A stretch of 34,974 nucleotides of DNA from an uncultured Clostridia bacterium (GCA_910589115.1 CAJUSB010000010.1:1-34974); one strand, 5' to 3'; shown: positions 22,643-30,705, counted from the first letter of the stretch. The notes: generated by a model not told the origin, from the letters alone. Numbers and translations: made by a program.

Positions 22643-23725
22643 TCAAATATAACCCTCTGCGCACAGGAATTCCGCCATCAGGACATTACCGCCCGCCGCG
22701 CCGCGCAGCGTATTGTGCGCCAGGCTGACGAACTTATAATCATAAACAGGGTCCTCGCGAAGGCGGCCAATGGTCACACCCATACCACCGTAAATCTCCC
22801 GGTCAAGGCGGGTCTGCGGACGGTCCGGCTCATCGAAATAGGTCAGGAAATGTTCCGGTGCAGAGGGCAGCTTGAGCTCCTGCGCACGCCCCTGATAGCT
22901 GCGCCAGCGGGCAATGATCTCTTCCTTAGAAGCCTTTTCGCGCAGCTTCACAAACGCCGCTGCCATATGTCCGTCACTCACTGGCACGCGGATGCACTGC
23001 GCTGTGATCTTGGGGGATGTCGCCGGAACAATGACGCCATTTTCCACACGGCCCCAAACCTTCATCGGCTCGACCTCACTCTTTTCGTCTTCCCCGCCGA
23101 TGTACGGAATTACATTATCAACCATCTCCGGCCAAACCTCAAAGGTTTTGCCCGCGCCCGAAATCGCCTGATAGGTGCACACCGCGACCTCTTCCACACC
23201 CAAATCCCAAATTGCACTGAGCGCACCGACATAGGACTGAATGGAGCAGTTTGACTTTGCCGCAATGAAACCGCGTTTCGTACCCAGCCGCTTCCGCTGC
23301 GCATGAATTACCTCGGCGTGCTGCGGATTCACCTCCGGTATAATCATCGGCACATCCGGGGTCAGACGGTGGGCGCTGTTATTGGAGCAGACCGGGCATT
23401 CCAGCTTTGCATAGCGCTCCTCCAGTGCACGAATCTCATCCTTCGGCATATCGACCGCACAGAAAATAAAATCGACCTTCGACACAAGCTCTTCTGCATC
23501 TGCCGCAGCGTCCAGCAGCACCATACTGCGGATATTTTCAGGAATGGGTCGGGTCATCTTCCAACGGCCCTCTACAGCCTCTGCGTAGGTCTTCCCCTTA
23601 TTCCGCCCGCTTGCGGCAATCGCCGTCAGTTCAAACCACGGATGGTTCTCCAGCAAAAGTGCAAAGCGCTGACCAACCATGCCGGTTGCACCGACAATGC
23701 CGACTTTATAATGCCTGTTCATCAT
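22643..23725 (-). CDS. asd: Aspartate-semialdehyde dehydrogenase (archaeal/fungal-like class)
   Basis: This enzyme reduces aspartyl phosphate to aspartate semialdehyde. It is about 360 residues from the chosen start. Residues 8-18 form the NADP loop GIVGATGMVGQ. The catalytic cysteine is in AAKSNCSIQ (Cys160). The acid-base region GHMAAAFVKLR lies near residue 270. Segments such as RWKMTRPIP, SNNSAHRLTPDVPM and GVIVPATSPKITAQCIRVPV fit the archaeal/fungal-type (TIGR00978-like) class better than the classical bacterial enzyme. The ATG at 23725 is chosen because AGGAGGAG lies 6 nt upstream; a longer frame from 23749 would place the Shine-Dalgarno inside the gene. It is the first gene after the riboswitch. 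Confidence 0.93.
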   Translation of the reverse strand: MMNRHYKVGIVGATGMVGQRFALLLENHPWFELTAIAASGRNKGKTYAEAVEGRWKMTRPIPENIRSMVLLDAAADAEELVSKVDFIFCAVDMPKDEIRALEERYAKLECPVCSNNSAHRLTPDVPMIIPEVNPQHAEVIHAQRKRLGTKRGFIAAKSNCSIQSYVGALSAIWDLGVEEVAVCTYQAISGAGKTFEVWPEMVDNVIPYIGGEDEKSEVEPMKVWGRVENGVIVPATSPKITAQCIRVPVSDGHMAAAFVKLREKASKEEIIARWRSYQGRAQELKLPSAPEHFLTYFDEPDRPQTRLDREIYGGMGVTIGRLREDPVYDYKFVSLAHNTLRGAAGGNVLMAEFLCAEGYI

Positions 23726-23785
23726 GAAACTCCTCCTAAAAAATGCCAAATATAGAAAATTAGTTTGTTTCTGGCAAAGAAAACA

Positions 23786-23813
23786 TGAAAAATACCGGTT
23801 GAAAAACCGGTAT
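23786..23813 (-). terminator. Riboswitch-controlled intrinsic terminator in the asd leader
   Basis: Read on the minus strand, ATACCGGTT-tttc-AACCGGTAT is followed by TTTTTC. It lies between the lysine aptamer and asd, as expected for an off-switch expression platform. Confidence 0.9.
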
Positions 23814-23867
23814 GGACTATACTATAATAGAAAAGAACAGCAGTGCTGGAAATGCTCTCATCTATTT

Positions 23868-24046
23868 CAGACAGCGCTCCACCGGCATTCTCATGCTGAT
23901 GACAGACGAAGGGATCTTATCCGTTCCGTCCAGCAGTCCCCGTCCGTAACCGGGTCTTGCTTCGGCGGCTTCTCCCTTTCCGGTCTGGTCGCAGGAATTA
24001 CGGTCCCTTGCAGACGATACTATTGAAAGCCGCGCCTCTATCCTCG
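23868..24046 (-). ncRNA. Lysine riboswitch (L box) of the asd-dapA-dapB operon
   Basis: The minus-strand leader carries the conserved L-box signature in order. TAGAGGCGCG occupies 24040-24031 and AATAGTA 24024-24018. The hallmark GGGAGAAGCCGCCGAAGC lies at 23976-23959 and GACTGCTGG near 23930. The closing strand GGAGCGCTGTCT is around 23870. The lysine-bound form is expected to favour the terminator at 23786-23813 and shut off the pathway. Promoter, aptamer, terminator and a lysine-biosynthesis operon occur in the canonical order, so the assignment is strong even without a covariance-model search. Confidence 0.94.
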
Positions 24047-24086
24047 ATTGTATCCGCCCTGCCAGAGGGCTGTATGGATAATCCTT

Positions 24087-24115
24087 ATTGTAAATGACCC
24101 TACTGCATTTGTCAA
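24087..24115 (-). promoter_or_regulatory. Promoter of the lysine riboswitch operon
   Basis: On the minus strand a perfect TTGACA (24115-24110) and TACAAT (24092-24087) are spaced by exactly 17 nt. Predicted transcription starts near 24080, about 35 nt before the aptamer. Confidence 0.88.
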
Positions 24116-24188
24116 TCAGATATCGCCAAAATTCTGCGTTTTTTTGGCGGGAGAGGCTTTGTGTTCTGCCCATTACGCTCAAACATGG

Positions 24189-24278
24189 AATATTGCTGTT
24201 TGGCTCGTCTGGCAGTGCCGAAAGTGGCTTGCCTCTTTCGCAATCCCCTTTTTCGCCTGCGGATGGGACAGCAATATT
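24189..24278 (+). other. Inverted repeat in the leader of the spoIID-like gene
   Basis: AATATTGCTGT (24189-24199) and ACAGCAATATT (24268-24278) are perfectly complementary over 11 bp. They enclose 68 nt that can form an inner GCCGAAAG/CTTTCG stem. It lies about 60 nt before the TTG start of the next gene. No known riboswitch was recognised. Confidence 0.4.
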
Positions 24279-24338
24279 TTCTGACTGCGGATACCAGGCC
24301 CTTCCGGCTGCTGTTCTCTTTTTGAAAGGAGTGGTTCT

Positions 24339-25718
24339 TTGAAACGAATCTTTACCGCATTCCTGACGGTTATGCTATGCGCGGGACTGATCCCATATGC
24401 CGGGGCATCCGAAGCCGTCGGGACAATGCGGGTCGGCCTGCATTATGGAAACGGCGTACTGAATGAGGCCTCAATCTCCAACGCGGATGGTGCAGGCTTT
24501 ACCGCTGGATGCTACGACGGCCGGAATTTTGTCTCCCGCACAACGATTTCAGGCACGCGTCTGCGGGTTACTGCTTCCGGCAGTACGATCACGGTTTCCG
24601 ATGCCGGTACTGGCGCGGCAGTTTATACAGGTACAGACAGCAATCTCGCACTCCGCCCGAACGGCGAGCAGATCGTTTGTCAGGAACACAATTACAAAGG
24701 TGATATTGTATTCACAGCCTCCGGCGGGCAGCTGACGGTAATGAATTATGTTTCCCTGGAGGATTATGTCCGGGGCGTCCTGCCCTATGAAATGACCCCG
24801 AGCTGGCCAACGGAAGCGCTGAAAGCACAGGCTGTATGCGCACGCTCTTATGCGCTTAGCTCGGTCAACAAGCACCAGTCGCGTTACGGCTTCGATGTCT
24901 GCGACGGCACCGACTGCCAGGTTTATCAGGGCACCACCCGGGCGACCAGCCAGTCAGACAGCGCTGTCCAGGCGACCGAAGGCGAATATCTGGTTCATAA
25001 CGGAAAGCTGGCGGCTGGGTATTTCTTCTCGTCCGACGGCGGGGCGACTGAGGACGCCGTCAATGTCTGGGGCAATGAAATCGGCTATCTGAAAGGGGTC
25101 CCGGACCCCTATGAAGACCTTGACAATGCAGCAAATGGCCGCTGGTCCAAGACGCTCACGGCGAGTGAGGTTGCGGAAAAACTTCGTTCCGCAGGCTATT
25201 CCATCGGCACGGTCAAGAATATTTCTATCACCAAGCGCACCCCGATGGATAACGTCAATGAGGTCACGATTACCGATACAGCAGGCTCCAAGGTCGTTCT
25301 TAAACGCCAGGCTTGCCGGGCTGTATTCAATGTAAACAGCATCCGCTACTCCATCAATGGCGACAGCGGCGCTGCACCGGAAAAGTCGGAGTCCTCCTCC
25401 AATTCCAACACTTCTGCAACCTCCAATACAACGGAAACACAGCCGCAACCGCAGCAGCCCTCCACGGTGTACATATCCGGCACCTCGGCGCTGGGCCCCG
25501 CACCCCGTTTTTCCGTTGGTGCGCTCGGCGCACTGAACCCGCTGTACTATATTGGCGCATCTTATTTTGCCACTACGACCAGTTTTACCTTTACCGGCAC
25601 GGGCTGGGGGCATAATGTGGGCATGAGCCAGTACGGCGCAAAGGGTATGGCCGAGCAGGGATTTAACTACCGTGAAATCCTGAGCTATTATTTCACAGAT
25701 ATTGAAATTTCAAAATAA
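24339..25718 (+). CDS. SpoIID/LytB-domain cell-wall amidase-type protein
   Basis: A 459-residue secreted or membrane-anchored protein. It has an N-terminal signal peptide (KRIFTAFLTVMLCAGLIPYA). An SpoIID/LytB domain follows from about residue 130, with RGVLPYEMTPSWPTEALKAQ and ARSYALS, then FSSDGGATED and YLKGVPDPYE. A Ser/Thr/Asn/Gln-rich linker lies around residues 345-375. The domain closes with GWGHNVGMSQYGAKGMAE. In spore formers SpoIID is a lytic transglycosylase for engulfment; the low-complexity linker suggests a paralogue with a broader wall role. The start is TTG at 24339, supported by GAAAGGAG. It appears to be co-transcribed with queA. Confidence 0.88.
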   Translation: MKRIFTAFLTVMLCAGLIPYAGASEAVGTMRVGLHYGNGVLNEASISNADGAGFTAGCYDGRNFVSRTTISGTRLRVTASGSTITVSDAGTGAAVYTGTDSNLALRPNGEQIVCQEHNYKGDIVFTASGGQLTVMNYVSLEDYVRGVLPYEMTPSWPTEALKAQAVCARSYALSSVNKHQSRYGFDVCDGTDCQVYQGTTRATSQSDSAVQATEGEYLVHNGKLAAGYFFSSDGGATEDAVNVWGNEIGYLKGVPDPYEDLDNAANGRWSKTLTASEVAEKLRSAGYSIGTVKNISITKRTPMDNVNEVTITDTAGSKVVLKRQACRAVFNVNSIRYSINGDSGAAPEKSESSSNSNTSATSNTTETQPQPQQPSTVYISGTSALGPAPRFSVGALGALNPLYYIGASYFATTTSFTFTGTGWGHNVGMSQYGAKGMAEQGFNYREILSYYFTDIEISK

Positions 25719-25739
25719 GGAGCGCTTTCCGCAATCAAT

Positions 25740-26768
25740 ATGAAAAAAAGTGATTTTTACTTTGAGCTGCCTGAACACCTCATTGCACAGACCCCGCTTG
25801 AGCGGCGGGACAGTTCCCGCCTGCTGGTCACGGACCGCCGGACGGGCACAGTAAACCACCGGCATTTCAGCGACCTGCCGGAATATCTCCATGAGGGCGA
25901 CTGCCTGGTGCTCAATAATTCCCGTGTGATCCCAGCCCGGCTCATGGGTCTGGCAGAGGGACGCACGACCCCGATCGAGGTCGTCCTGCTGAATGACAGA
26001 GGTGGCGGACTGTGGGAATGCCTGACCCGTCCCGGCAAAAAAACGCGGGAAGGCGTAAAACTCTCGTTTGGCGACGGCCTGCTCACCGGCCAGGTCGAAT
26101 CGGTCAATCCGGCTGACGGCAACCGGATGATCCGGTTCCAATATGACGGGGTTTTTCTGGAACTGCTGGAGCGGTTAGGTTCCATGCCGCTGCCGCCGTA
26201 TATCAAGGCAAAGCTGGACGATCCCGAACGATACCAGACGGTATATTCCAAAACGCCCGGCTCGGCGGCGGCACCCACAGCAGGGCTGCATTTCACGGAC
26301 GGGCTTCTGGAAGCCATTGAACGTAAGGGCGTAAAGCTGGCTTATGTCACGCTGCATGTAGGCCTTGGCACCTTCCGCCCGGTCAAGGCAGAAGAAATCA
26401 CCGATCATATCATGCACGCGGAATTCTATCAGATGGATGAAACTGCCGCGCAGCTTATTAACGAAACCCGTGCATCCGGTCATGATGTTTTTGCGGTAGG
26501 CACCACAGCCTGCCGCACGCTGGAAACCATAGCGGATGAAAGCGGCCGGGTACGCGCACAAAGCGGCTGGACAGATATTTTTATTTATCCGGGCTATCGT
26601 TTCAAAGCGGTCGATCATCTGATTACAAACTTTCATCTACCGGAATCGACACTGATGATGCTGATTTCGGCTTTCGCAGGGCGCGAGCGGGTGATGGAAG
26701 TATACCGGCAAGCCATTGCGTCGGAATACCGTTTTTTCTCCTTTGGGGATTCCTGCCTGTTTTTATGA
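25740..26768 (+). CDS. queA: S-adenosylmethionine:tRNA ribosyltransferase-isomerase
   Basis: This enzyme transfers and isomerises the ribosyl moiety of SAM onto preQ1-tRNA to give epoxyqueuosine. At 342 residues it has the normal length. Family segments are FYFELPEHLIAQTPLERRDSS, LVLNNSRVIPARL, LPPYIKAKL, AAPTAGLHFTD, HVGLGTFRPV, and the C-terminal TNFHLPESTLMMLISAFAG. The start ATG follows 21 bp after the spoIID-like stop, with AAGGAG at a long spacing. A strong terminator follows. Confidence 0.96.
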   Translation: MKKSDFYFELPEHLIAQTPLERRDSSRLLVTDRRTGTVNHRHFSDLPEYLHEGDCLVLNNSRVIPARLMGLAEGRTTPIEVVLLNDRGGGLWECLTRPGKKTREGVKLSFGDGLLTGQVESVNPADGNRMIRFQYDGVFLELLERLGSMPLPPYIKAKLDDPERYQTVYSKTPGSAAAPTAGLHFTDGLLEAIERKGVKLAYVTLHVGLGTFRPVKAEEITDHIMHAEFYQMDETAAQLINETRASGHDVFAVGTTACRTLETIADESGRVRAQSGWTDIFIYPGYRFKAVDHLITNFHLPESTLMMLISAFAGRERVMEVYRQAIASEYRFFSFGDSCLFL

Positions 26769-26813
26769 CAGAATCGTTCAGGATTCTATAAAATGTTTCC
26801 AATCAAACCACTC

Positions 26814-26846
26814 ACCGGAGCTCCGAAAAGGGATGCTCCGGTTTTT
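26814..26846 (+). terminator. Intrinsic terminator of the spoIID-queA unit
   Basis: ACCGGAGC (26814-26821) pairs with GCTCCGGT (26835-26842) and is followed by a T run. It lies about 45 nt after the queA stop. Confidence 0.9.
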
Positions 26847-26914
26847 TACGTTCCCGCTCATATATATGCACGCCGTCAGAAAGTGATTCCTTTTTGTTCC
26901 GCGCCTGTGCGGCT

Positions 26915-27018
26915 GGCACCAGAGGGCGCTGCCCTCTGGACTCCCGCTGGGGCCTCCTGCCCCAGACCCCGGGATGCTGACGCATCTCCGCCTCGCCTGC
27001 GGGCGGGACGGGGGATCT
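26915..27018 (+). repeat. Dispersed hairpin repeat, full core plus tail
   Basis: The core CCAGAGGGC-gct-GCCCTCTGG plus ACTCCC is followed by CTGGGGC..GCCCCAG, the GATGCTGACGCATC palindrome, and the tail CGCCTGCGGGCGGGACGGGG. It has the same order and orientation as the copy at 1-128. The 26,769-27,255 spacer otherwise holds only the queA terminator, a promoter and a leader. Confidence 0.8.
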
Positions 27019-27058
27019 GGCCACGACTTGAATTTCCATTTTTCCCAATCCTATCCAC

Positions 27059-27087
27059 TTGTCATTTTGTTTGAAATCTGTTATAAT
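27059..27087 (+). promoter_or_regulatory. Sigma-A promoter of the secreted SLH-like gene
   Basis: TTGTCA (27059-27064) and a perfect TATAAT (27082-27087) are separated by 17 nt. The predicted start near 27094 gives a leader of ~160 nt. It contains a nested stem (GTCAC..GTGAC around CAGGAC..GTCCTG) and a hairpin ATCCGG-caaaa-CCGGAT. Confidence 0.8.
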
Positions 27088-27255
27088 ACCCATGGTCACA
27101 GCAGGACAATACTCCCGTCCTGAAATCAGTGACTGTCTATCCGGCAAAAACCGGATATATTGATCTTAATCCCGCATTTGGGAAAGATTTGCAACATCTC
27201 TCTTTATAACTACTTTTTTGACATAAAAAACACATTCTCCCGGAGGATTCTATAC

Positions 27256-28566
27256 ATGAAAAAATGGAAACACGCGCTGCTCGCAGGCATCGCAGCCTGT
27301 ACGGTTATGACTGCAACTGCTTCAGCCGCCAGCTTTGAAAGCACAGCAACCGCCATGAAATCTATGGGATTGTTTGCAGGCACCAGCACCGGTTATGAAC
27401 TGGACCGTGCCCCTACCCGTGCGGAGGCCGCGACCATGCTTGTCCGTCTGCTGGGCAAAACGGCGGAGGCAGAGACCCTTTGGGCATCCTCCAAGGATAC
27501 CTTTGCATTCCGTGATATGGACGCTTTCGACTGGGCACAGCCCTATGTCCACTGGCTGGCACGCAGCGGCCTTGCAGCCGGTACTTCAGCTGACCGTTTC
27601 TCTCCCGCTGACCCCTGCACGGCACAAATGTACGCAGCTTTTCTGATGCGTGCGCTGGGATATTCCGAGGCCGATGGGGATTTTTCCTTTGAGAATGTAC
27701 TTGCTTTTGCACGCAGCCACGGGGTTATAAACGATGTGAACTGTGATACCAAAACCTTCCTGCGCGACCATGTTGTCGCAGCCAGCTATACGGCTTTAGC
27801 CTCCGCACCCAAAAGCGGGGAAGCCGATCTTCTCACAAAGCTGGTAAACAGTGGTGCGGTCAGTGCTTCGGCAGCCTCCATGGAGCAACAAAAATTTTCC
27901 GCATACCGCGGCTATGTACAGACCATGCAGCCAGCCGCAGAAGGGGCGGCGCTGGAAAATGTAACTTCGATCTCAGTCAGCGGCGGTTTATCGCTGGATG
28001 TAGCCGCTGTCTCAGAAAGTCGGCTTTCAGGGAACCGCTTGTCTACTCAAAGCTCGCTTACAATTACTGTTCCAGGGGATGACCCGTTTGTCCAGGAACG
28101 CACAGGCTATTATGCAGATGGGCGCTGGTATACCAATGCGGACGGTGTGAAAACCTGGAAACCGGCTGCGCTGGATGAACTCCTACAGCAACTGGCCCTG
28201 CCGGAAGCTGCCCCGCTTGTCCTGCTTGATGAAATCCGGATTGGCAGTGCAGAATATTATTTGACCTATTCTGCCGCCGGACGGGCCTATTATCAGGAAT
28301 ATTTTAAGCTGCTTGCGCATACATTAGGCGGCACGCCTGCAATGGATCAGCTGTCCATCAGCGGCCTGAATGCTGAAATCCGGGTTGCGGATGGTGTGCT
28401 TTCCTCCCTTTCGACCAGTGTCACTGCCAGCGGAAAACTTTCCGGCGGCACCGCAGGAACCGAAATCACGATGCGTGCCCAGCAGAACAGTAAAGTTTCT
28501 GCGGTCGGCAGTGAAGTGACGGTCAATACACCGGATGACCTTTCTTCCTACACTCCATCGACCTGA
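27256..28566 (+). CDS. Secreted protein with degenerate SLH repeats and a C-terminal lipoprotein-carrier-like region
   Basis: A 436-residue exported protein. The signal peptide MKKWKHALLAGIAACTVM ends at a likely ASA-A cleavage site near residue 24. Two S-layer-homology-like segments follow: MKSMGLFAGTSTGYELDRAP with TRAEAATMLVRLLG, and FRDMDAFDWAQPYVHWLARSG with RFSPADPCTAQMYAAFLMRA. Residues 215-430 form a beta-rich domain (GYYADGRWYTNADGVKTW, ISGLNAEIRVADG) that resembles the LppX/DUF6612-like fold, a tentative match. Residues 190-225 link the two. The protein likely attaches to secondary cell-wall polymers. The ATG at 27256 is supported by CGGAGGA; a longer upstream frame has no RBS. Confidence 0.8.
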   Translation: MKKWKHALLAGIAACTVMTATASAASFESTATAMKSMGLFAGTSTGYELDRAPTRAEAATMLVRLLGKTAEAETLWASSKDTFAFRDMDAFDWAQPYVHWLARSGLAAGTSADRFSPADPCTAQMYAAFLMRALGYSEADGDFSFENVLAFARSHGVINDVNCDTKTFLRDHVVAASYTALASAPKSGEADLLTKLVNSGAVSASAASMEQQKFSAYRGYVQTMQPAAEGAALENVTSISVSGGLSLDVAAVSESRLSGNRLSTQSSLTITVPGDDPFVQERTGYYADGRWYTNADGVKTWKPAALDELLQQLALPEAAPLVLLDEIRIGSAEYYLTYSAAGRAYYQEYFKLLAHTLGGTPAMDQLSISGLNAEIRVADGVLSSLSTSVTASGKLSGGTAGTEITMRAQQNSKVSAVGSEVTVNTPDDLSSYTPST

Positions 28567-28575
28567 TGATGCATA

Positions 28576-28629
28576 GAAAAGGACTGTCTCAAAATGATTT
28601 AACGTAAACCATAAGAGACAGCCTTTTTT
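28576..28629 (+). terminator. Terminator after the SLH-like gene
   Basis: AAAGG-a-CTGTCTC pairs with GAGACAG-c-CTTTTTT around a 24-nt loop. The U tract is on the plus strand; a shorter one on the minus strand could also serve the convergent ABM-like gene. Confidence 0.85.
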
Positions 28630-28720
28630 CTGTTTTTATGTGGGGATTTCAGAAAATTCACCGCTGTGAAAATCGGGGTATTTTTCCTGTATTTAATACA
28701 CCTTTTATCAAGGAAATGCA

Positions 28721-29068
28721 CTACACGGTATTCTCTCCTAATAAAATTTTAGGCATGGTAATTAAACAGCGGTTCCATCTCTTGTAAAATTTATTTAATC
28801 CAAGCTGTGAAACACGGGCATGTGTTTCTTCGTCCTCAACTCTCCAGTGTAAAATATATGTGACTTTACCTACCCATTTTGTCAAACGAATGGGCAGTTT
28901 TCCTTCTTTAACAGCGTTGAATCCCTCTTGCCGGTGTGTGCGTTTGATATACTCCACATCAATAACTCCCGGCTGAGAAAGATAGAACGCGGCTACTTCT
29001 TTCATTAAAGTTTCAATTTCATCCTGTTTATCAATTTTTGCTTCATAAATGGTGATTTCATGGAACAT
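28721..29068 (-). CDS. ABM-like (dimeric alpha/beta barrel) protein
   Basis: A 115-residue protein whose opening (FHEITIYEAKIDKQDEIETL, then SQPGVIDVEYIKRTHRQEG) and later strand (YILHWRVEDEETHARVSQLG) look like the antibiotic-biosynthesis-monooxygenase/ferredoxin-like fold. Substrate and activity are unknown. The coding sequence is visibly more A/T-rich than the neighbouring genes, which suggests a different origin. GGAAGGG lies about 9 nt before the ATG. It lies 69 bp downstream of the HAD gene on the same strand. Confidence 0.65.
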   Translation of the reverse strand: MFHEITIYEAKIDKQDEIETLMKEVAAFYLSQPGVIDVEYIKRTHRQEGFNAVKEGKLPIRLTKWVGKVTYILHWRVEDEETHARVSQLGLNKFYKRWNRCLITMPKILLGENTV

Positions 29069-29137
29069 TCAAGCACGCCCTTCCCTGCATCTGTAAAGTG
29101 TTTATATAGATAACACAAATTAAACAAAATAAAAGTT

Positions 29138-29773
29138 TTATATAATTGAAGCAAGCTCCTCCGGCGTGTCAATAAAAAGTACGGCCTCACTGACCGTCCC
29201 AAACCCATACCGCACATGCGCAAACGGCACGCCCGCAACAGCAGATGCGTCAGCGTCCGCCTGTGTATCTCCAACATAAAGCGGCGATTTCAGCCCATGC
29301 CGCTCACACATCAGGCGGATATTATCCCCTTTCGGCCGTCCGGTATCCCCGAAACTGAGATGATCTGAAAAATACCCGGAAAGCCCGGATGTTTTCAAAA
29401 ACACCTCAATATAGCCGGATTGGCAGTTTGAAACCACATAAAGAGGCACCTGAGCTGCAAGTATCGCCAATGCCCTTTCGATCCCCGGGTAAATTGTACC
29501 GGCATGCTCCGCAAGATAATCATTTTCATGCGAATAACAGCGCTCTGCAAGCAGCTCTTTCTCTGGATAATCACCGAACAGCATATCCGTAATTGCATCC
29601 ATCGTTTTTCCGCACATCGCACGCAAATCCGCCGCCGTCGGCGGCGCTCCTTTTCCATATGGCGCGAGAGCCTCCTTGGCCCCTGCAATGATATCATTCC
29701 AGGATGCGGCAATCTGTTCAGTGGCATCCCAAAGCGTCCCATCCAGATCGAACAGGATTCCGTCATACTTCAT
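29138..29773 (-). CDS. HAD-superfamily hydrolase (phosphoglycolate phosphatase-like)
   Basis: A 211-residue HAD phosphatase. Motif I is LFDLDGTLWD with the nucleophile and acid aspartates. Motif II is YVVSNCQSG, motif III Lys is in GRPKGDNI, and motif IV is YVGDTQADADAS. The helical cap (residues 18-85) is of the type C1 seen in Gph/YjjG-like enzymes. The ATG at 29773 is chosen because AGGGAGGA lies 9 nt before it. An upstream ATG at 29779 is too close, and the longer frame runs through the upp terminator. The substrate cannot be deduced. Confidence 0.88.
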   Translation of the reverse strand: MKYDGILFDLDGTLWDATEQIAASWNDIIAGAKEALAPYGKGAPPTAADLRAMCGKTMDAITDMLFGDYPEKELLAERCYSHENDYLAEHAGTIYPGIERALAILAAQVPLYVVSNCQSGYIEVFLKTSGLSGYFSDHLSFGDTGRPKGDNIRLMCERHGLKSPLYVGDTQADADASAVAGVPFAHVRYGFGTVSEAVLFIDTPEELASII

Positions 29774-29791
29774 TTTCATATTCCTCCCTGA

Positions 29792-29818
29792 TAAAAAAGG
29801 GGGAGGCAACGCTCCCCC
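29792..29818 (-). terminator. Terminator between upp and the HAD gene
   Basis: On the minus strand GGGGGAG-cgttgc-CTCCCCC is followed by TTTTTTAT. It ends upp. The HAD ribosome binding site begins only a few bases after the U tract, so the HAD gene is either attenuated or transcribed by readthrough. Confidence 0.85.
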
Positions 29819-29848
29819 CATGCACGTTTTCAAACGATCATTTCGCGG

Positions 29849-30475
29849 TTACTTCGTACCAAAAATGCGGTCGCCTGCATCGCCCAATCCGGGCACAATA
29901 TAACCGTGGTCATTCAGCCGTTCGTCAATCGCTGCAACAAAAATCTCTACATCCGGGTGCTCCTTCTGAACCAGCGCAAGACCTTCCGGCGCAGCCAGCA
30001 GGCACATCAGCTTAATGTTTTTCACGCCCATATCCTTCAGCACCTGAATGCCCGCAGACGATGACCCGCCCGTTGCCAGCATCGGGTCCACAATCAGGCA
30101 GTCGCGTTCCGTAATATCGGGCGGCATTTTGCAGTAATAGCTGACCGGTTTCAGCGTATCCGGATCACGATACATCCCCAAATGCCCGACCTTTGCTGTC
30201 GGGATCAGTTCGAGCATACCGTCAACCATTCCAAGCCCGGCACGCAGGATCGGAACGATTGCAATTTTCTTGCCGGAAATCACCCGCACCTTTGCGTGCG
30301 CTACCGGGGTCTCAATCTCAATGGTCTTGAGCGGCAAATCGCGCGTTGCTTCATAACACATCAGCATCGCAATCTCGCGGGTAGCCTCACGGAATTCCTT
30401 CACCCCCGTCTGCTTATCGCGCATCAGGCTCAGCTTGTGCAGAATCAGCGGATGATCCATTTCATGTACTGCCAT
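29849..30475 (-). CDS. upp: Uracil phosphoribosyltransferase
   Basis: This enzyme salvages uracil to UMP using PRPP. It is 208 residues, the normal length. Family segments are HPLILHKLSLMRDKQTGVKE, PILRAGLGMVDGM, the PRPP loop LIVDPMLATGGSSSAG, and the uracil-binding end YIVPGLGDAGDRIFGT. GAAGGAG lies before the ATG. An intrinsic terminator follows at 29792-29818; upstream sits a dispersed repeat. Confidence 0.97.
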   Translation of the reverse strand: MAVHEMDHPLILHKLSLMRDKQTGVKEFREATREIAMLMCYEATRDLPLKTIEIETPVAHAKVRVISGKKIAIVPILRAGLGMVDGMLELIPTAKVGHLGMYRDPDTLKPVSYYCKMPPDITERDCLIVDPMLATGGSSSAGIQVLKDMGVKNIKLMCLLAAPEGLALVQKEHPDVEIFVAAIDERLNDHGYIVPGLGDAGDRIFGTK

Positions 30476-30574
30476 AAATCCGTCACTCCTTCATAATCTA
30501 TCGGTTTGTTCGGTCAGGTACCGCGAAAAATAAATCATACAGCTTTCCTCATGTGCAGAAAGACTTGCCGCAGC

Positions 30575-30705
30575 CGTCCCTCCGTCCCGCCCGCAGGCGA
30601 TAGAAGGGAGTCCAGAGGGACAAGTCCCTCTGGCGCTGTCTGCGCAAGACCGCCCGCCGCGCAGGCGGAGAAAGCGGCAGTCTCCAGCACTCACGAGTAT
30701 AAATG
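30575..30705 (-). repeat. Dispersed hairpin repeat, reverse orientation
   Basis: The tail CCGTCCCGCCCGCAGGCG is followed by GGGAGT, the hairpin CCAGAGGGA-caag-TCCCTCTGG (30612-30633) and CGCTGTCTGCGC. The block 30606-30668 is almost identical to 2824-2885, and both copies end at ACGAGTATAA. Open frames across it (for example 30491-30694) are artefacts. The 30,476-30,777 spacer contains no gene. Confidence 0.8.

Noticed and set aside
23862..24182. 106-residue minus-strand frame in the asd leader
   Set aside because: It coincides with the lysine riboswitch aptamer and promoter, which explain the conservation of the sequence.
27094..27255. Cyclic-di-GMP riboswitch before the SLH-like gene
   Set aside because: The conserved GEMM core sequences are not present; only generic hairpins are seen.
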